Part shown: one piece after another, positions 1 through 7,760 of the stretch
How positions within the stretch are numbered: position 1 is the first letter of the stretch
Layout: each line of letters opens with the position of its first letter
Origin: Halobellus clavatus
GTDB taxonomy: Archaea > Halobacteriota > Halobacteria > Halobacteriales > Haloferacaceae
Direction: 5' to 3'
DNA length: 49,838 nt
Assembly: GCF_900107195.1 (NCBI RefSeq)
Contig: NZ_FNPB01000018.1
Span: forward strand, 1 to 49,838
Position numbers and translations under genes: made by a program
The notes under the pieces: generated by a model
Told to the model about the DNA's origin: nothing
The model's input: the letters and a program-made list of their open reading frames with translations, nothing else
The model's database searches: none

Positions 1-196
1 TGGAACAACATCCGGAACGGTTTCCGAGACTCACCGCAGAACCACGCGCCGAGCGGGTTCAGGCGGAAGCTGGATTGCGCGCATATCACACGGTCACGTA
101 CGCAGCCCAACCGACACTGGCACGAACACTCGAGATCGAGACCGAAATCGAAATCGAAATCGAGGGTTCGAGACGGTTCGAGTCCGTCAGTCGGCA
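1..196 (+). other. 23S-5S rRNA intergenic spacer
   Basis: This stretch precedes the 5S rRNA and lacks the usual conserved 3' end of haloarchaeal 23S rRNA, so it is read as the 23S-5S transcribed spacer, with 23S lying just outside the window. It contains a short run of the hexamer GAAATC (about 145-165). No protein is supported here. Confidence 0.6.
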
Positions 197-319
197 TAAA
201 GGCGGCCAGAGCGGCAGGGAGACACCCGTACCCATCCCGAACACGGAAGTTAAGCCTGCCAGCGTGCGAGGTAGTACTGGAGTGAGCGATCCTCTGGGAA
301 CACTGGCTCGCCGCCTACC
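197..319 (+). rRNA. rrf: 5S ribosomal RNA
   Basis: The sequence matches the haloarchaeal 5S rRNA pattern: the 5' GGCGGCC end pairs with the 3' CGCCGCC end, and the conserved internal segment CCCATCCCGAACACGGAAG is present. The length of about 123 nt is normal. It is followed by a hairpin terminator and then tRNA-Cys, the usual order at the end of a haloarchaeal rRNA operon. The ends are set by similarity to known haloarchaeal 5S and may be off by one or two bases. Confidence 0.95.
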
Positions 320-331
320 CATTCATACTTC

Positions 332-367
332 AGCGCCCACGAGGAGCGATCTCGTGGGCGCTTTTTA
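332..367 (+). terminator. hairpin plus T-run terminator after 5S rRNA
   Basis: A perfect 12-bp stem (332-343 with 351-362, AGCGCCCACGAG / CTCGTGGGCGCT) with a 7-nt loop is followed at once by five T residues. It lies just after the 5S rRNA. Archaeal terminators usually need only the T-run, so the strong stem is unusual; it may also act in RNA processing. Confidence 0.7.
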
Positions 368-477
368 TTTCGAACGCGCGAGCGATGCGACGGTCAATCG
401 CTCGCCGAACAGCGGTACGCTCCCGTACCGCGACGGACCGCTAGGCTTAAACGCCGAAACGCAGTACGTAGAGGTGC

Positions 478-553
478 GCCAAGGTGGCAGAGTCTGGCCG
501 AACGCGTCCGCCTGCAGAGCGGATCATCGCCGGTTCAAATCCGGCCCTTGGCT
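478..553 (+). tRNA. tRNA-Cys (anticodon GCA)
   Basis: The acceptor stem GCCAAGG pairs with CCTTGGC. The anticodon stem TCCGC/GCGGA encloses the loop CTGCAGA, giving anticodon GCA (Cys). The T arm is GCCGG-TTCAAAT-CCGGC and the discriminator base is T. CCA is not encoded. No intron is seen. A 12-base copy of its 3' end lies at 2564-2575 (see repeats). Confidence 0.95.
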
Positions 554-554
554 T
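543..554 (+). repeat. putative att core inside tRNA-Cys 3' end
   Basis: The 12-mer GGCCCTTGGCTT at the 3' end of tRNA-Cys is repeated exactly at 2564-2575, with further partial identity to the left. The two copies bracket a segment of about 2 kb holding a SWIM gene and a toxin-antitoxin pair, as expected for a site-specific integration at a tRNA 3' end. Confidence 0.45.
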
Positions 555-803
555 TCTACCCTATACCATAAAGGCCCAAGACGACTATGTCTTGGCATAT
601 CTTCGTTTTTGAAAGCGGTATCTCGGGAACACGACAGAAGTTTCAGAAGCACATCCATCGAAGGTCCACAAGCGACGTTCACGGGTGTCTCGCAGTACCG
701 TCGTAGGGACAGATTCAGCGCGTCTCCCTATCGAGTATTTGGGACCGATATCAAAAATGGCCCTTCTCTGTAGACGGTCAGATTTCACCTCGGCTGGGAT
801 ACG

Positions 804-1604
804 TCATCGTCGATCTTTGAAGTCGTCGAGCGCACGTCGGAACTCCTCTTCGTTGATCCGCGGTTCGGATATCGCCTGTGTTTCGAGTACGCTGGCGTAT
901 TGTTCGAATTCGCTGTCGCTTGGGTCGACCGCGAGCACGCAGTCGACGTACCCATCGAGCGCAGACCGCAAGGCCTTGGCGTAGTGATCGTATGCGGCGT
1001 CGATGCGGACGTGGTTGTCGTCGATTCCCTCGAACAGCGCACGGTAGACGGTTGCGGCCGCCCGGTAGCGCTCGCGCTCGCGGTACTGCTCGGCTACTTC
1101 GAAGAAGTGAGCAAAGTCGATGGCCTCTGTAACGACTGGATAGTCCTCGGTGTGCTGGTCGAACAGCTCCTCGATCTCGTCACGGTACTCTTTGACCGAC
1201 TTGCCGCCGTCGCCGAACCGAGCGAGAAACTGCTCCCGTAGGTCCGGGTTTTCGGCGAGTGTATCGCGCACGAACGCGTGTAGGTCGTCGGACGAGACAT
1301 CCTGGATAACCCGTTCGACGCGTTCGCTCTCCTCTTGGAGCGGATCGGCGACGACGTCCAGCAGCACTGCGACGACGTGCTTGCATTCGCCCGCTCCCTC
1401 GTAAGGACACGTACACCGCGCATCGATGGTGTGTTCGCCTAGATCGACGGTCACGTTGTACAGACTCGTCCCTTGAACCGCGGCTGTAACCACGTCGCCA
1501 AACTGTTCGATTCGCTGAATGCGCCCTTCGTTGCGGTAGTCCCGCCCGCGATCGAACACCGCGTCGGTACAGGTCTCCCGAATTTTTTCGTTGTTGAGGT
1601 CCAC
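804..1604 (-). CDS. SWIM zinc finger protein
   Basis: The 266-residue protein carries a SWIM-type zinc finger near its N-terminus. The ligands are Cys64, Cys66, Cys74 and His76 in a CxC-x7-CxH arrangement, preceded by the typical beta-strand region (VTVDLGEHTIDARCTC). The remainder, about residues 85-266, is acidic and probably alpha-helical, with no domain I recognise. SWIM domains bind DNA or proteins and are found in transposase- and helicase-associated proteins; the exact role here is unknown. The gene runs opposite to the rRNA operon and lies between tRNA-Cys and a copy of the tRNA 3' end, so it may have arrived with the downstream toxin-antitoxin genes. The ATG start gives a compact N-terminus and is preferred. 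Confidence 0.8.
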   Translation of the reverse strand: MDLNNEKIRETCTDAVFDRGRDYRNEGRIQRIEQFGDVVTAAVQGTSLYNVTVDLGEHTIDARCTCPYEGAGECKHVVAVLLDVVADPLQEESERVERVIQDVSSDDLHAFVRDTLAENPDLREQFLARFGDGGKSVKEYRDEIEELFDQHTEDYPVVTEAIDFAHFFEVAEQYRERERYRAAATVYRALFEGIDDNHVRIDAAYDHYAKALRSALDGYVDCVLAVDPSDSEFEQYASVLETQAISEPRINEEEFRRALDDFKDRR

Positions 1605-1648
1605 GATTGGGGAGGACTTGTTGGTCCTGTTCTCGTCCGTTCGCGGCT

Positions 1649-2155
1649 CTATTCATCTAATAGTTCGGTGACGCTCTCGACGGGGGCGTAGTAGCCACGT
1701 TCGTCCCGCCAGACCTCTAGCCATTCGTCCGCGGTTTCGCTGTCGATATGCTCGCGTTTGATGCCGAGGACGAGGAGGCCTATCGATCCAGTGACCGGCA
1801 TATCCAGTTCCGTTGCAAGACGGCGTGCTGCGAGGTCGTCGGTGGCGATCGTCCCGTCGTGTTCAACGGCTCCCCGCAACGCTTCCGTTTCTCCTGGATC
1901 AAGTCGCTCATAGAGGCTCACCCTCCCTATTTCGGGTGGAACGTCACTGACTGCCAGTCCGTTGTCGAACGCCTCGACGGCGCTGGTCAGATACTCGTGA
2001 CCGTGTTTGACTCCCCGTTCAATCTCGTCACGGACTGCGGGTACTACGATCGGAGCTTCGAGTAGGTGAACGAGAAATTTAACCGAGCTCGTACTGGCGA
2101 AATTACTGATGACAGTTGCGTCAGGGAAAACCGGTTGCGGGTATCCGTCCGGCAT
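1649..2155 (-). CDS. PIN-domain toxin (DUF3368-like)
   Basis: The 168-residue protein has the acidic residues of a PIN nuclease: Asp12 in the first strand (FPDATVISNFA), Glu44/Glu46 (RDEIERG), Glu89/Glu91 (DPGETEA) and Asp106/107 (IATDDLAARRLA). The overall pattern fits the DUF3368 branch. Such proteins are predicted ribonuclease toxins that cut RNA until bound by their antitoxin. The start codon follows the antitoxin stop directly (TAG-ATG), so the two are almost certainly co-translated. The upstream partner belongs to UPF0175, the usual mate of DUF3368 proteins. Function is inferred from family and pairing. Confidence 0.8.
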   Translation of the reverse strand: MPDGYPQPVFPDATVISNFASTSSVKFLVHLLEAPIVVPAVRDEIERGVKHGHEYLTSAVEAFDNGLAVSDVPPEIGRVSLYERLDPGETEALRGAVEHDGTIATDDLAARRLATELDMPVTGSIGLLVLGIKREHIDSETADEWLEVWRDERGYYAPVESVTELLDE

Positions 2156-2377
2156 CTATTCGTCGAGGTCGAGTGCAACGTCGATCTCCCGCTGTAACTG
2201 GTCGTCAGTTCGTGGCCCGTAGAGAGACGTGAAGCCAGCGTCTTCCAGCACTTCTTCGAACTCCCATCGGGACAGTCCCGCCGCTTCGGCAGCACGTCCG
2301 AGCGAGAGGTCGCCGAGAACGTACCGACCCACCGCGGTCGCAAGTTCGTCGGAGGACTCACTACTGGAAGAGGCCAT
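2156..2377 (-). CDS. UPF0175 family antitoxin
   Basis: This 73-residue protein has the UPF0175 core LSLGRAAEAAGLSRWEF, a helix-turn-helix-like segment shared by antitoxins paired with PIN/DUF3368 toxins, followed by a short acidic tail (QREIDVALDLDE) that probably wraps the toxin. The ATG at 2377 is preferred to an upstream in-frame ATG at 2431 because family members begin shortly before the helical core and an AT-rich promoter-like stretch (TTATTAG, minus strand) lies just upstream. It would be expected to neutralise the toxin and repress the operon. Confidence 0.8.
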   Translation of the reverse strand: MASSSSESSDELATAVGRYVLGDLSLGRAAEAAGLSRWEFEEVLEDAGFTSLYGPRTDDQLQREIDVALDLDE

Positions 2378-2945
2378 CGTACGTAGTAATCGGATCCACG
2401 GACCTAATAACCTATCGTGGGACGGGGGCACTCATCGACTCACCGGATTGCCATCCAATAGTAATCTAAGACAAAAACATCGATTCATCCGCTATCTGGG
2501 GCGATTTGGAGATATTTCACCTGATGTGATGGCTTATTATACTTAAAACACTGCCTTAATTCGGGCCCTTGGCTTGAATTTTCGATTTACAGTGACGACA
2601 ACCCTCGGGTGCAGCGGGTCTGGAGTCAATCACACAGGCGTCGATCTCAGTTTCGCCCTTTGGGCCGAGGGTGTCAGACGGTTACCTCTTCTACGTATGC
2701 CGGTCGATATCCGACGAAGCGATCGTTACGGAGACCGCGCCATCACGGCGGCCGACTGACTCGACGCCGGCCTCTCGGATTCGATCCCCGGAGCCTGCGT
2801 GACGCTGACGACGAGTGGTCCGTCTCCCCGGTACAGGCGTCGTAGATACACGATATCGAGGAAGTAGACAGTAACGTCCGGAAGCGGGAAGTTCGCCCGC
2901 GCGTTTCAACTTGACCCGATGAGACACCAGTGGTCGTAACGAGAC
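2378..2945. other. intergenic region with tRNA-like repeat and no convincing gene
   Basis: This 568-base stretch holds the AT-rich promoter side of the antitoxin gene, the 12-base tRNA-Cys repeat (2564-2575), and a GC-rich part (about 2690-2930) whose short minus-strand frames do not resemble a known family. The second part may be a decayed gene. I see no RNA gene or complete ORF. Confidence 0.5.
2564..2575 (+). repeat. distal copy of tRNA-Cys 3' end (putative attR)
   Basis: This is an exact copy of the last part of tRNA-Cys (543-554), with 14 of 15 bases matching when extended to 2561. It lies in the same orientation as the tRNA, at the far end of the toxin-antitoxin cassette, beside an AT-rich stretch. 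No integrase gene is present between the copies. Confidence 0.45.
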
Positions 2946-4271
2946 TCAGCGAACCGAGTCGACGAGTACCGACGTGGCGTACGCACCGCGTTCGGGGGCA
3001 TCGAACGTCGGAATTCCGAGTTCCTCCATCCGCTGTCGGTCCGGTTCGAGCGGGTCGTACGGACCGGCAACGGTGAAGACGATCGGCTTGTCCAGTTCCG
3101 CCGAGAGCGTCTCGAGTTCGTCGATCGGGTAGCCGAGCGAGTGTTCGAAGATCTCATAGACGAGCACGATATCGACGTTGTCGTCCCGGGCGACAGTGTC
3201 GATGACTTCACCGAACTCGGGCATCGGTCGGCCCGTATCGACGGGGTTCTCGTCGTAGGTGAATCCGAGGAGCAGGTCGTCGAGTTGGTCTTGGGTCTCG
3301 GCGGTCAGTTCGGGGAAGGTAGCACCGCGCTCGGCGAGATAGTCGGCCATCATAATCCCGGGACCGGCCTGTGCGGTGACGAGACCGACGTTGGGGCCCG
3401 CCGGGGTGGGCGACTTTGCGAGGACGCGACTCGCATCGAGGAGTTCGGTCACCGACCCGGCCATCGCTCCTCCGTTGGCGGTGAGGATCTCTTCGTAGCG
3501 TTCGTACGTCTGGTTCGGTGCGGCCGTGTGCGCCTGCACGAAGTCGCGCATCCGGTTGCCTGATTTGAGTGCGACGATCGGGGTGGTCGCGTCCGAGACG
3601 ACCTCGGCGAACTCGTCGATCTCGGTCGTTCCCTCGATGTGGAGTCCGATCGCCTTCGTCTGGGGATCTTCGTCGAGCTTCGGGATGACGTCAGCGAAAT
3701 CAGTGTTCACGCGGTTCCCCAGGCCGTACATTCCGGAGATGCCATACCCCTCTCGTTCCAACTGGAACGTCGCCGTCACGCCGATGCCGCCGCTCTGTGC
3801 GACCACTGCGACGTCACCCTGCTCAATCTCGTCGAAGCCGGGGACGAACGAACTGAAGATGTTCTTGTGCGGGATGATGTGTCCGGCCGTGTTCGGGCCC
3901 AGGACCGCAATGTCGTACTCCTCGGCGGTCTGTCTGATCTCCGCCTGTCGCGTTTGGCCCGCTTCACCGGCCTCTGCGAATCCACCGGCGAAGACGACAG
4001 CGGCACCGACCCCGGCTCGTCCGCAGTCCTCGATGACGTCCGGCGTCGCTGGCGCCGGAACACAACAGAGCGCGAGGTCGGCGTCGGTATCGGCGACTGA
4101 GTCGACGAACTCGTATCCGTAGACCGTCCCGTCGCCCGACGGATTGACGGGATAGACCGGGCCGTCGAACTCCTTCGCGTTCGCCATCGCATCGTTGCCC
4201 AGTTTGCCCGGCGTCGCCGACGCCCCGATGACCGCGATACTCTGTGGATCGAACAGGTCCGAAATTCCCAT
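2946..4271 (-). CDS. ADP-forming acyl-CoA synthetase, alpha (CoA-binding) subunit
   Basis: The 441-residue protein starts with a Rossmann CoA-binding domain (DPQSIAVIGASATPGKLGN) and continues with two succinyl-CoA-ligase-like domains (VAVVAQSGGIG, then LKSGNRMRDFVQAHTAAPNQ). His248 in the AHT motif matches the phosphorylated histidine of ADP-forming acetyl/acyl-CoA synthetases. These enzymes convert acyl-CoA, ADP and phosphate to acid, ATP and CoA, giving substrate-level ATP. No ATP-grasp beta subunit is fused or adjacent, so the partner must lie elsewhere or the protein acts differently. The ATG at 4271 is chosen because homologues begin close to the MGISDLFDPQS sequence; an in-frame ATG at 4328 would add 19 residues without similarity. 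Confidence 0.8.
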   Translation of the reverse strand: MGISDLFDPQSIAVIGASATPGKLGNDAMANAKEFDGPVYPVNPSGDGTVYGYEFVDSVADTDADLALCCVPAPATPDVIEDCGRAGVGAAVVFAGGFAEAGEAGQTRQAEIRQTAEEYDIAVLGPNTAGHIIPHKNIFSSFVPGFDEIEQGDVAVVAQSGGIGVTATFQLEREGYGISGMYGLGNRVNTDFADVIPKLDEDPQTKAIGLHIEGTTEIDEFAEVVSDATTPIVALKSGNRMRDFVQAHTAAPNQTYERYEEILTANGGAMAGSVTELLDASRVLAKSPTPAGPNVGLVTAQAGPGIMMADYLAERGATFPELTAETQDQLDDLLLGFTYDENPVDTGRPMPEFGEVIDTVARDDNVDIVLVYEIFEHSLGYPIDELETLSAELDKPIVFTVAGPYDPLEPDRQRMEELGIPTFDAPERGAYATSVLVDSVR

Positions 4272-4563
4272 AAGAAATTCATCGGATAGATGCTCAAGTA
4301 GACTTCGAAGCGATCCATACAAAATCATCGATCATAACAAACCGGGCCGTTCCCGTCGCCACCCCGTCGAACCCGACGATTGCCCGTTCTGATGGATCGG
4401 GTCGGGAGACCGGTGCATCACGCACGGGATCACGACGGCAGAATCGAACGACCGGCTGCTGGTCGCGGTGTGCCGACGCACCAGCGCCGTCGCCGGACCT
4501 GCTCGTTCCCGCTGGTTCGCGAAAACGGTAACCGTTATACGCCACGTGGTCAAATCCGGAGAT

Positions 4564-5412
4564 ATGCAACGACGTGCCGCGGCGATTTACGTCGCACTCT
4601 TCATCGTCATCGGTGCGGCCTCGTACTCCCTGATCGCGACGGCGCAAGCGCCACACGTCGAGTTCCAGAATCCGGAGTACGAGCTCGCGCAGGGCGATCA
4701 GTTCCAGGCCGGCGGACAGACCTACACGGTTTCGAGCATCTCTACCTCCGAGCAGGGCGGCGATCACGGTGGCGCGGTCACGACCGTCGTCGAGGGTGAA
4801 CTCCAGTACACCAACGATTCGGCGCGCTACACCGCCACGTGGGAGAACAACACCACGCAGAGCTACGACGGGCAGGAGTGGCGCGTTCTCGTCGAGGACG
4901 CCGAAGAGCCGACCTCGCTCACCCTCCGTGAAGAGCTGAACGAGACGGCCATCCTGCAGGACGACCCCGATGCCAGCAGCGAGATGGTGACACAGAACGG
5001 AACCCAGTACGTCGTCCTCAACGACTCTGAACTCGTCGCCGCCGCCGAGTACTTCCCCGACCCCGAGACCCGGACGTACGCACAGGGCGACACCCTCGAC
5101 TACGAGGGCAACAGCACCACCATCGACTCCGTGACCACGGATGCGGTCACGTTGGCGTGGAACGCGCCACGGACGAACACCATCGGCGTCAGCAACCACG
5201 ACAACGTCACCCTCGACGGACAGACGTACCTCGCGCACTTCGCGGACGAGTCGACGCTGCAGTTGACCCAGGACTTCGAGAGCTACAACCAGCAGACCCA
5301 GGAGATCGATCAGTACACCCTCCACAAGAACGGGCTGTGGGGCGTGAGCATCCTTTCGTTCCTCACGGCGGTCTTTATGATCGGCTTCGCCTACCTCCCC
5401 TCGCGGTACTGA
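4564..5412 (+). CDS. membrane-anchored extracellular protein of unknown function
   Basis: The 282-residue protein has an N-terminal hydrophobic segment (about residues 6-24, AIYVALFIVIGAASYSLIA), a long acidic outward-facing domain rich in Thr, Asn-X-Ser/Thr sites and beta-strand patterns, and a C-terminal membrane segment (LWGVSILSFLTAVFMIGFAYL) ending in PSRY. This two-anchor layout is common in haloarchaeal surface proteins. I recognise no catalytic motif. The ATG at 4564 puts the hydrophobic segment at the start and is preferred to an in-frame ATG at 4468. Confidence 0.65.
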   Translation: MQRRAAAIYVALFIVIGAASYSLIATAQAPHVEFQNPEYELAQGDQFQAGGQTYTVSSISTSEQGGDHGGAVTTVVEGELQYTNDSARYTATWENNTTQSYDGQEWRVLVEDAEEPTSLTLREELNETAILQDDPDASSEMVTQNGTQYVVLNDSELVAAAEYFPDPETRTYAQGDTLDYEGNSTTIDSVTTDAVTLAWNAPRTNTIGVSNHDNVTLDGQTYLAHFADESTLQLTQDFESYNQQTQEIDQYTLHKNGLWGVSILSFLTAVFMIGFAYLPSRY

Positions 5413-5524
5413 TCACCGCACCCTCCTTTCGGTCGACTCGTCGAGTCACTCACCACTCCGTAACGTGCAGTAACGATCATTACTGATCGGAACTGTAATA
5501 TGGGTGGGTCGCACTCACACGGGT

Positions 5525-5683
5525 ATGTCGACTCAGCGACCGTCCGGCGTCGACGACGAGTGGTGTCCCGACTGCGGTGAGGAGATGTCGTTCACGGGCG
5601 TGCAACCGGCCGGCTACGCGCAGTTCTTCTGTGAGCAGTGCCGCTACCGTCGAGACACGTTCGTAGGGACGGCCGGCGACTGA
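5525..5683 (+). CDS. small zinc-binding protein
   Basis: This 52-residue ORF begins MSTQRPSGVDDEWCPDCG and contains two paired cysteine knuckles, CPDCG (residues 14-18) and CEQC, about 21 residues apart, a four-cysteine zinc ribbon. It is preceded by an AT-rich region (TTACTGATCGGAACTGTAATAT) suitable for a promoter. Small single-zinc-ribbon proteins are frequent in haloarchaea and usually have unknown or regulatory roles. It stands alone, between a membrane protein gene and a VOC protein gene. Confidence 0.7.
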   Translation: MSTQRPSGVDDEWCPDCGEEMSFTGVQPAGYAQFFCEQCRYRRDTFVGTAGD

Positions 5684-5763
5684 TCGGACCGCGGGACACC
5701 GACCCCGCGCGGTGACACCGGTGTCACTCCGTTATTTATGCTCCTGGCGGTGGTAGGACTGGT

Positions 5764-6378
5764 ATGAGCGACGAAACGCCAGTCACTGCTGAGAAGCCCG
5801 ACAGCCCGTTTCACACGACGGGGACCGACCACATCACCATCTGGGGGAGTAACGAAGAGGACACCGTCGCATTCTATCGTGACCTGCTCGGAATGCCGCT
5901 CGTCCTCCGACAACCGAACCTCGACGACCCCTCGCAGACGCATCTCTTCTTCGACACCGGCGACGGCCGCATCCTGACGGTGTTCGTCGGCGACCGCGCC
6001 TCGAACCGCGGGCCACAACGCGGTGGGACTGGCTCGGTCCACCACCTCTGTTTCAGCATCGCGCCCGAAGACTTCGAGGACGTCGCCGCCGCCCTCGACG
6101 ACGCCGGTCGCAACTACAACGTCTTCGATCGGGGAATCTTCTTCTCGCTCTACACCCAGGACAACAACGGCCTCGTGATCGAACTGTCCACCGACAAGTA
6201 CGACATCCCCGACGACCGCCGGGGCGACGTGCTCGCGAAGGCCCAGGAACTCCGCGTCGAAGACGGGGCGGACTACGCCAAAGACGAGCATATGAAAGCC
6301 GCCCTCGAGGCGTTAGGTCTCGACGCGACGGCACACGACCTCCCCGACGCGGCCTCGGGTGTCGGCGGCGTCAAGTAG
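5764..6378 (+). CDS. VOC family (glyoxalase/dioxygenase-like) protein
   Basis: The 204-residue protein has a vicinal-oxygen-chelate fold in its first 145 residues: TDHITIWGSNEEDTVAFYRDLLGMPL, a central SVHHLCFSI strand, and a final NGLVIELS strand. His23, His93 or His94 and Glu140 are the likely metal ligands. Such proteins act as lyases, isomerases or ring-cleavage dioxygenases; the substrate cannot be read from the sequence. The C-terminal ~55 residues form a charged helical tail outside the fold. A TATA-like TTATTTA lies about 30 bases before the start. Confidence 0.8.
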   Translation: MSDETPVTAEKPDSPFHTTGTDHITIWGSNEEDTVAFYRDLLGMPLVLRQPNLDDPSQTHLFFDTGDGRILTVFVGDRASNRGPQRGGTGSVHHLCFSIAPEDFEDVAAALDDAGRNYNVFDRGIFFSLYTQDNNGLVIELSTDKYDIPDDRRGDVLAKAQELRVEDGADYAKDEHMKAALEALGLDATAHDLPDAASGVGGVK

Positions 6379-6488
6379 CGGGACGTCCAGCGACGCCACC
6401 GGGTAAGCAGGGCGTCTAGCGAACCGAGACGGTCGTCCGAAGAGGCCGGACGCGTCGCGCGAGTCCGACCTTCGGCCCGAAAGACCCC

Positions 6489-7526
6489 CTACACCTCGAC
6501 GAGCACTTTGATCGCCTCGCGCTCGTCCATCGCCCGGTACCCGTCTTCGATGTGTTCGAGATCGACCGTCTTCGTGAACACCGGCGCGGGATCGAGCGTT
6601 CCCTGCAACACGTCGGCCATCAGTTCCTCGGCATAGGCCCGAACGGGAGCGACGCCGCCCCGCAGCGTGACGTTGTCGCCGAAGAACGAGAAGAGGTCGA
6701 GTCCGCCGTCGAGGCCGTGCGGGACGCCGACGTAGCCGACGGTGCCGCCCGGTCGGCAGACCTCCACCGCCGCCTCCATCGAGGAGGCGGCTCCGACGCA
6801 TTCGGCGACGTGGGAGGCGCCGCCACCCGTCAGTTCCCGCACGCGGTCGATGGCCGCTTCGCCCCGCTCTGCGACGACGTCGGTCGCACCGAACTCCTCG
6901 GCGAGTGCGAGGCGGTCCTCGTGGTGGCCGACGGCGACGATCTGCGACGCGCCGCGCCGATGCGCGGCGAGGACAGCGCACAGCCCCACAGCGCCATCAC
7001 CGACGACCACGCACGTGTCTCCGGCGTCGACGCCGGCGCTCACGATCGCGTGGTGGCCCGTTCCCATCACGTCTGTCAGCGGGAGGAGCGACCGGAGGGC
7101 GTCCTCGTCGTCGGCGTACCGATCCGGCACGCGGACGAGGGTCCCGTCGGCGTTGGGACAGCGGACCTTCTCGCCCTGCGCGCCGCCGTTGTCGCCGCCC
7201 CAGCCGTCACTCTCGACGCAGGAGGTGTGGAGTCCCGTTCGACAGAACTCACAGGAGCCACAGCTGATTTTGAACGGCGCGAACACTCGGTCGCCGGGGG
7301 CCACCGAGCGGACGTCCTCGCCGACGGCCTCGACGATTCCCATCGGTTCGTGGCCGACTGTCGATCCCGGATCGCGGTCGCTCTCGCCGCGGTAGAACCA
7401 CAGATCCGACCCGCAGACGGCGGTGTGAGTCACTCGCACGATGGCATCGTCCGGGCCGTCCAGTTCCGGTTCGGGAACGTCTTCGACACGGACGTCTCGC
7501 GGTCCGTGATAGACTGCTGCGCGCAT
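6489..7526 (-). CDS. zinc-dependent alcohol dehydrogenase
   Basis: The 345-residue medium-chain dehydrogenase has Cys38, His59-Glu60 and Asp152 as probable catalytic-zinc ligands, the four-cysteine structural zinc lobe (Cys89, 92, 95, 103) and a nucleotide-binding GDGAVG (176-181). His194-like residues after the Rossmann strand do not settle NAD versus NADP use. It should oxidise an alcohol or polyol or reduce the carbonyl; the substrate is unknown. The ATG at 7526 begins the canonical MRAAVYHGPRDVRVEDVPEP. The frame stays open further upstream, but that part is not protein-like. A TTAGG-N4-CCTAA palindrome lies 91 bases upstream and may control it. Confidence 0.85.
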   Translation of the reverse strand: MRAAVYHGPRDVRVEDVPEPELDGPDDAIVRVTHTAVCGSDLWFYRGESDRDPGSTVGHEPMGIVEAVGEDVRSVAPGDRVFAPFKISCGSCEFCRTGLHTSCVESDGWGGDNGGAQGEKVRCPNADGTLVRVPDRYADDEDALRSLLPLTDVMGTGHHAIVSAGVDAGDTCVVVGDGAVGLCAVLAAHRRGASQIVAVGHHEDRLALAEEFGATDVVAERGEAAIDRVRELTGGGASHVAECVGAASSMEAAVEVCRPGGTVGYVGVPHGLDGGLDLFSFFGDNVTLRGGVAPVRAYAEELMADVLQGTLDPAPVFTKTVDLEHIEDGYRAMDEREAIKVLVEV

Positions 7527-7616
7527 ACCGACGTTCTGTCGGGCGCGAGCAAAAGCCCGGGGATCGACCGCGCCGGCCGCGCGCCGCACCCGTGGGGCGA
7601 AAGGATTATACAATGA

Positions 7617-7632
7617 TTTAGGCATACCTAAA
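7617..7632. promoter_or_regulatory. iron-box-like palindrome (DtxR/Idr-type operator)
   Basis: TTTAGGCATACCTAAA is a 16-bp palindrome with 14 matching positions. It has the same TTAGG-N4-CCTAA half-sites as the palindromes in front of the iron-transport genes at 11.8 and 15.1 kb. It sits in the intergenic region between the divergent alcohol dehydrogenase and the DUF7260-like gene. Confidence 0.65.
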
Positions 7633-7634
7633 AT

Positions 7635-7760
7635 ATGCACGAGACCGAATCGTCCGCAGGGACCGGAGCGAGCGCCGCCGTGTCGCATCCGGGCTCTCGA
7701 CGGTCGTATCTGGAACGTCGTCGATCGCAATCGGCGTGGGAGGGGAACCGCCGTGCCTGA
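7635..7760 (+). CDS. possible small leader ORF (41 residues)
   Basis: An ATG two bases after the iron-box palindrome opens a 41-codon frame that ends by overlapping the GTG start of the next gene by 8 bases. The product is Ser/Arg-rich with no recognisable domain. The position fits a leaderless upstream ORF coupled to the DUF7260-like gene, but it could equally be untranslated leader. Low confidence. Confidence 0.25.
   Translation: MHETESSAGTGASAAVSHPGSRRSYLERRRSQSAWEGNRRA

Noticed and set aside
145-165. A GAAATC hexamer run in the 23S-5S spacer as a functional repeat
   Set aside because: Only about four short units, with no further support; likely simple sequence drift.
2691-2927. A short minus-strand frame in the gap before the acyl-CoA synthetase
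   Set aside because: No similarity pattern and no start or promoter context; possibly part of a decayed gene but not supportable.
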